Shown piece by piece: positions 6,647 to 8,474 of a stretch of DNA of 8,474 nt. Origin of the DNA: JAVBQG01 sp031549185 (GTDB taxonomy: Bacteria; Synergistota; Synergistia; Synergistales; Synergistaceae). Made by a program: the position numbers and the translations under genes. Below the pieces are notes generated by a model. The model made no database searches. It was given only the letters and a program-made list of their open reading frames with translations, and had not been told where the DNA came from. Each line of letters opens with the position of its first letter. Position 1 is the stretch's first letter. The DNA lies in assembly GCA_031549185.1 (NCBI GenBank), contig JAVBQG010000051.1, forward strand, positions 1 to 8,474, in the 5' to 3' direction.

Positions 6647-6694
6647 ATTATATTTTAGCGACCTCCGTGTACCCGAGTATTATAACGGTTAACC
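6647..6694 (-). promoter_or_regulatory. Promoter region of the ABC operon: two TATAAT boxes and a GGTTAACC palindrome
   Basis: Two exact TATAAT hexamers occur on the minus strand, at 6679-6684 and 6647-6652, in an AT-rich stretch between the binding-protein terminator and the ATPase gene. Neither has a convincing -35 at 16-18 bp. The perfect palindrome GGTTAACC (6687-6694) sits just upstream of the first box and could be an activator or repressor site. A weak -35 with a strong -10 often goes with activator dependence, but this is inference. Confidence 0.5.
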
Positions 6695-6723
6695 CGGTAA
6701 AAGGGAAAGCGTAGGAAGTAAAG

Positions 6724-6757
6724 AAAAAAACCGGCGGCCGTTGCGGCAGCCGGTTTT
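6724..6757 (-). terminator. Intrinsic terminator after the solute-binding protein gene
   Basis: Arms 6744-6757 and 6727-6740 pair around a 3-nt loop with a single mismatch (GCCG/CGGC inside, ACCGGC/GCCGGT outside). In minus-strand RNA the hairpin is followed by seven U residues. It lies about 20 nt past the TAA of the binding-protein gene. Some readthrough into the ATPase operon would give the usual excess of binding protein over membrane subunits. Confidence 0.88.
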
Positions 6758-6777
6758 CTGAGCATCGTGCTATCGCT

Positions 6778-7989
6778 TTATTTCGTCATCTGGATTTTGA
6801 GATACTTGTCGGGGACCTTCACCTTCGTCGCGCCGAGGTAGCCCCTGCCGAAGACGTAGGTATCCTGATACAGCAGATAGAAGTTCTTCATCGGCTTCTT
6901 GGTGTTGGCGTCGACATAGGCATTGCCGTTCCAGGCAGCGCCAGGGGAGAACTTGGCGTAGGCCGCATGCAGCGCCTTGCGGTCGTTCAGCTTCGCCTTG
7001 CCCTCGACGACCATCTTGCCGAATTCAGCCAGACCCGCGGAGTGGCAGTAGCCGATCGAGTATGCCCATGTGCCCATGCGTCCCTTTGCGCCCGCCGCGA
7101 TGACAGCCGCTTCGACCTTCTTCAGGATCGCCGGGAAGTTGCCCGATTCCTTGCTCAGGTCGACGCCGAACGCGCCGGGGTAGCCCATCAGCGGGGAGGG
7201 AAGATCGGCTTCCACGAAGATCCCGCCGTACTTGGCGAGCTGTCTGAGAAGAGGCTCGGTGTGTGCGTCGTTCGTGCAGAAGAACGCCGTGTTTTTGCCG
7301 TACTTCTCGACCCAGGAGGGGGTCTTTTCGAGTATGAACTGCTGCGCGCCCGCTACGCCGACGTCGCTGGTCGGGTCGGGAGCCGTTTCGAACACGAACT
7401 TGATGCCGAGGTCTTTGCAGGCCTGCTCCATGATCGCGCGACGGCGGCCGAGCGTCTCATAGCTCATGTGACGGGGGAAGGAGATATGCACGAACGTCTT
7501 GGCGCCGAGCACCTTCGCCGAGTGGGGGATGAGGTAGCCGCGGGAGACGAAGTCGGCGTTCGTCGTGAGATCCGCCACGGATGCGATGACGTTCGGGTCC
7601 TCGTGCGCTTCGCCGGCGAAGCAGAGGATGTCGGGGCGCTTCTCTTTGATCTTGCGGAAGCCCTCGGCCGTACCGGGGATGCCCTGGTTGACGACGACGA
7701 CCTTCATGAGGGGATCGTCGGCCATGCCGGCGATCTGCGCGATGGTGGTCTCCATCTCGGACATAAAGTTGTCTGGGTAGGTAAGGTGTTTGATCATGCC
7801 GCCGTTTGCCACGTCTCCGTAATCCTTGATCAGCTTCTCGGCGCCGCGAAGGTCATCCTCACTCTGAGAGACGGTTCCCGTGATGATACCGATGTGGAAC
7901 TTTGCCGCAGCCTCAGCCGCCGCACCGAACCCCGCGAAGACAAGGGCGAACGCGATAAAACCCAACAAAAAAACATGATGCTTTCGCAT
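6778..7989 (-). CDS. Periplasmic solute-binding protein of the ABC importer (DUF3798/BMP-like)
   Basis: A 403-residue exported protein. Residues 1-29 form a standard signal peptide (MRKHH, hydrophobic core 6-22, AEAAA near the cleavage site) with no lipobox cysteine, so it should be free in a periplasm. The mature part begins FHIGIITGTVSQSEDDLRGA, the first beta-alpha unit of a type I periplasmic-binding fold. Further Rossmann-like strands are seen at KVVVVNQGI (96-104), PDILCFAGEAHED (119-131), TFVHISFPRHMSYE (165-178) and TAFFCTNDAHTEPLL (234-248). This pattern recalls DUF3798 proteins, related to the BMP/PnrA and sugar-binding families; the ligand is unknown. The start at 7989 is preferred because GGGAGG lies 10 nt upstream, whereas it is only 1 nt from the in-frame ATG at 7998. 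The gene has its own promoter and terminator, directly before the ATPase operon. Confidence 0.9.
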   Translation of the reverse strand: MRKHHVFLLGFIAFALVFAGFGAAAEAAAKFHIGIITGTVSQSEDDLRGAEKLIKDYGDVANGGMIKHLTYPDNFMSEMETTIAQIAGMADDPLMKVVVVNQGIPGTAEGFRKIKEKRPDILCFAGEAHEDPNVIASVADLTTNADFVSRGYLIPHSAKVLGAKTFVHISFPRHMSYETLGRRRAIMEQACKDLGIKFVFETAPDPTSDVGVAGAQQFILEKTPSWVEKYGKNTAFFCTNDAHTEPLLRQLAKYGGIFVEADLPSPLMGYPGAFGVDLSKESGNFPAILKKVEAAVIAAGAKGRMGTWAYSIGYCHSAGLAEFGKMVVEGKAKLNDRKALHAAYAKFSPGAAWNGNAYVDANTKKPMKNFYLLYQDTYVFGRGYLGATKVKVPDKYLKIQMTK

Positions 7990-7999
7990 GTTGCACATA

Positions 8000-8005
8000 C
8001 CTCCC
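8000..8005 (-). promoter_or_regulatory. Ribosome binding site deciding the binding-protein start
   Basis: GGGAGG on the minus strand lies 10 nt from ATG 7989 and only 1 nt from ATG 7998, which supports the shorter protein of 403 residues. Confidence 0.65.
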
Positions 8006-8039
8006 GTAATTTTTTTGAATCATGCCGAGGCACTTTTCT

Positions 8040-8068
8040 AGCATACCCAGTGTTCAAAGCTACGTCAA
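8040..8068 (-). promoter_or_regulatory. Sigma70-type promoter of the solute-binding protein gene
   Basis: TTGACG (8063-8068) and TATGCT (8040-8045) are separated by exactly 17 bp on the minus strand, giving a leader of about 45 nt. Both hexamers are close to consensus, suggesting substantial expression as expected for a binding protein. It lies wholly outside the transposase gene. Confidence 0.72.
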
Positions 8069-8123
8069 TGGGGGATCGAGCGATAATTAAAGTATACATT
8101 GAGCTCGACTTTACAGATGATAA

Positions 8124-8474
8124 TCTGAGTGACTGACACAAATTCATCAAGTTAACTCGTAACAGTGGTAGATGTTTTCAAAGAGACACATCGGCTCCTT
8201 GTTATGGAGTCTTCTTAAGGCTTCTTTCCGTGTCGGCGCCACCGGCAGAGAATCGTCGATTGCACTCGACAACCGTAGCGCGCAGGAAATCTTGCCAATC
8301 GTCGTACAGAGTGCCTTCCATATCCAGCGCAGGCCGATCTGCAAATAGCTGAGGCCACGATTCCAGTGCGTGTCTATTTCCGTGCGATGGCCTTCTTCGA
8401 CGACAATCAACCCCTCGCTCACCGCAATGATGGTTGCCGTAGCGATAACAAAAATCAGCCGTTCCAGAGCCTGG
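8124..8474 (-). mobile_element. Partial insertion sequence, transposase-downstream end, with candidate terminal sequence
   Basis: The transposase reading frame ends at 8147. Just beyond it on the plus strand is GAGTGACTGACAC (8127-8139), a compact sequence with a TGAC repeat in the place where a terminal inverted repeat would be expected. The partner end is outside the window, so the boundary is a guess. Confidence 0.4.
8147..8474 (-). CDS. IS4-type DDE transposase, C-terminal part (runs off the window)
   Basis: The frame is open from the window edge to a TGA at 8147, giving about 108 residues. It begins QALERLIFVIATATI and continues with VSEGLIVVEEGHR, then DTHWNRGLSYLQIGLRWI. This is the characteristic C-terminal region of IS4-family transposases: a Leu-Glu-Arg-Leu helix after the catalytic glutamate, then R-G-x-S-Y-x-x-I-G-x-x-W-I. 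The catalytic residues themselves would lie outside the window, so I cannot say whether the element is functional. A GTG at 8422 is internal, not a real start. The final 55 residues are polar and I recognise no motif in them. The region looks less GC-rich than the transporter genes, consistent with a mobile element. Confidence 0.8.
   Translation of the reverse strand, partial: QALERLIFVIATATIIAVSEGLIVVEEGHRTEIDTHWNRGLSYLQIGLRWIWKALCTTIGKISCALRLSSAIDDSLPVAPTRKEALRRLHNKEPMCLFENIYHCYELT

Noticed and set aside
7990..8039. Riboswitch in the binding-protein leader
   Set aside because: The leader of about 45 nt is too short and shows no conserved aptamer-like pairing.
6967..8136. Plus-strand open frame of about 390 codons opposite the solute-binding protein
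   Set aside because: It runs through the minus-strand gene, its promoter and the intergenic region with no recognisable domain and no initiation signals.

Overview
The window reads as a moderately GC-rich bacterial chromosome segment in which every supportable gene lies on the minus strand. No taxon marker is present. The solute-binding protein has an ordinary signal peptide and no lipobox cysteine, which suggests a diderm cell. The combination of a DUF3798-type binding protein, RbsA/RbsC-like subunits, a small membrane-anchored companion and a Shine-Dalgarno-rich, GC-rich style makes me think of Synergistota (Synergistetes). That is a guess from gene content, not a demonstrated assignment.

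Layout in the direction of transcription, from high to low coordinates. (1) 8147-8474: the C-terminal end of an IS4-type DDE transposase running off the window edge, with a possible element end near 8124-8140. (2) 6778-7989: a periplasmic solute-binding protein with its own sigma70-like promoter (8040-8068) and a hairpin/T-tract terminator (6724-6757). (3) 2291-6617: a tightly packed transporter operon of a two-domain ABC ATPase, permease 1, permease 2 and a small single-pass membrane protein. It has ATGA and TAATG overlaps and a 3-bp gap, is preceded by TATAAT boxes and ends at a 15-bp hairpin (2223-2259). (4) 1309-2043: an exported protein with a CPCGCG-type cysteine cluster, a long leader, and a perfect-palindrome terminator (1254-1288). 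(5) 24-1181: a class V (alanine/serine-glyoxylate type) aminotransferase with a clear promoter (TTGTGA-17-TATTAT) and a 10-bp palindrome over the predicted transcription start.

Units 2 and 3 together form a complete ABC importer: binding protein, a heterodimeric permease pair, and one fused ATPase. Relatives import sugars or nucleosides, but the ligand cannot be read from the sequence. The small membrane protein is probably an accessory component. The ATPase has one canonical and one degenerate composite nucleotide site. The exported protein and the aminotransferase are separate transcription units, and any functional link to the transporter is only positional.

There are no RNA genes, CRISPR arrays or phage genes, and no gene-free stretch longer than 300 bases. 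I see no clear-cut new system. The most interesting leads are the orphan transporter with its extra membrane subunit, the asymmetric ATPase, the Cys-cluster exported protein, and the operator-like palindrome in front of the aminotransferase.
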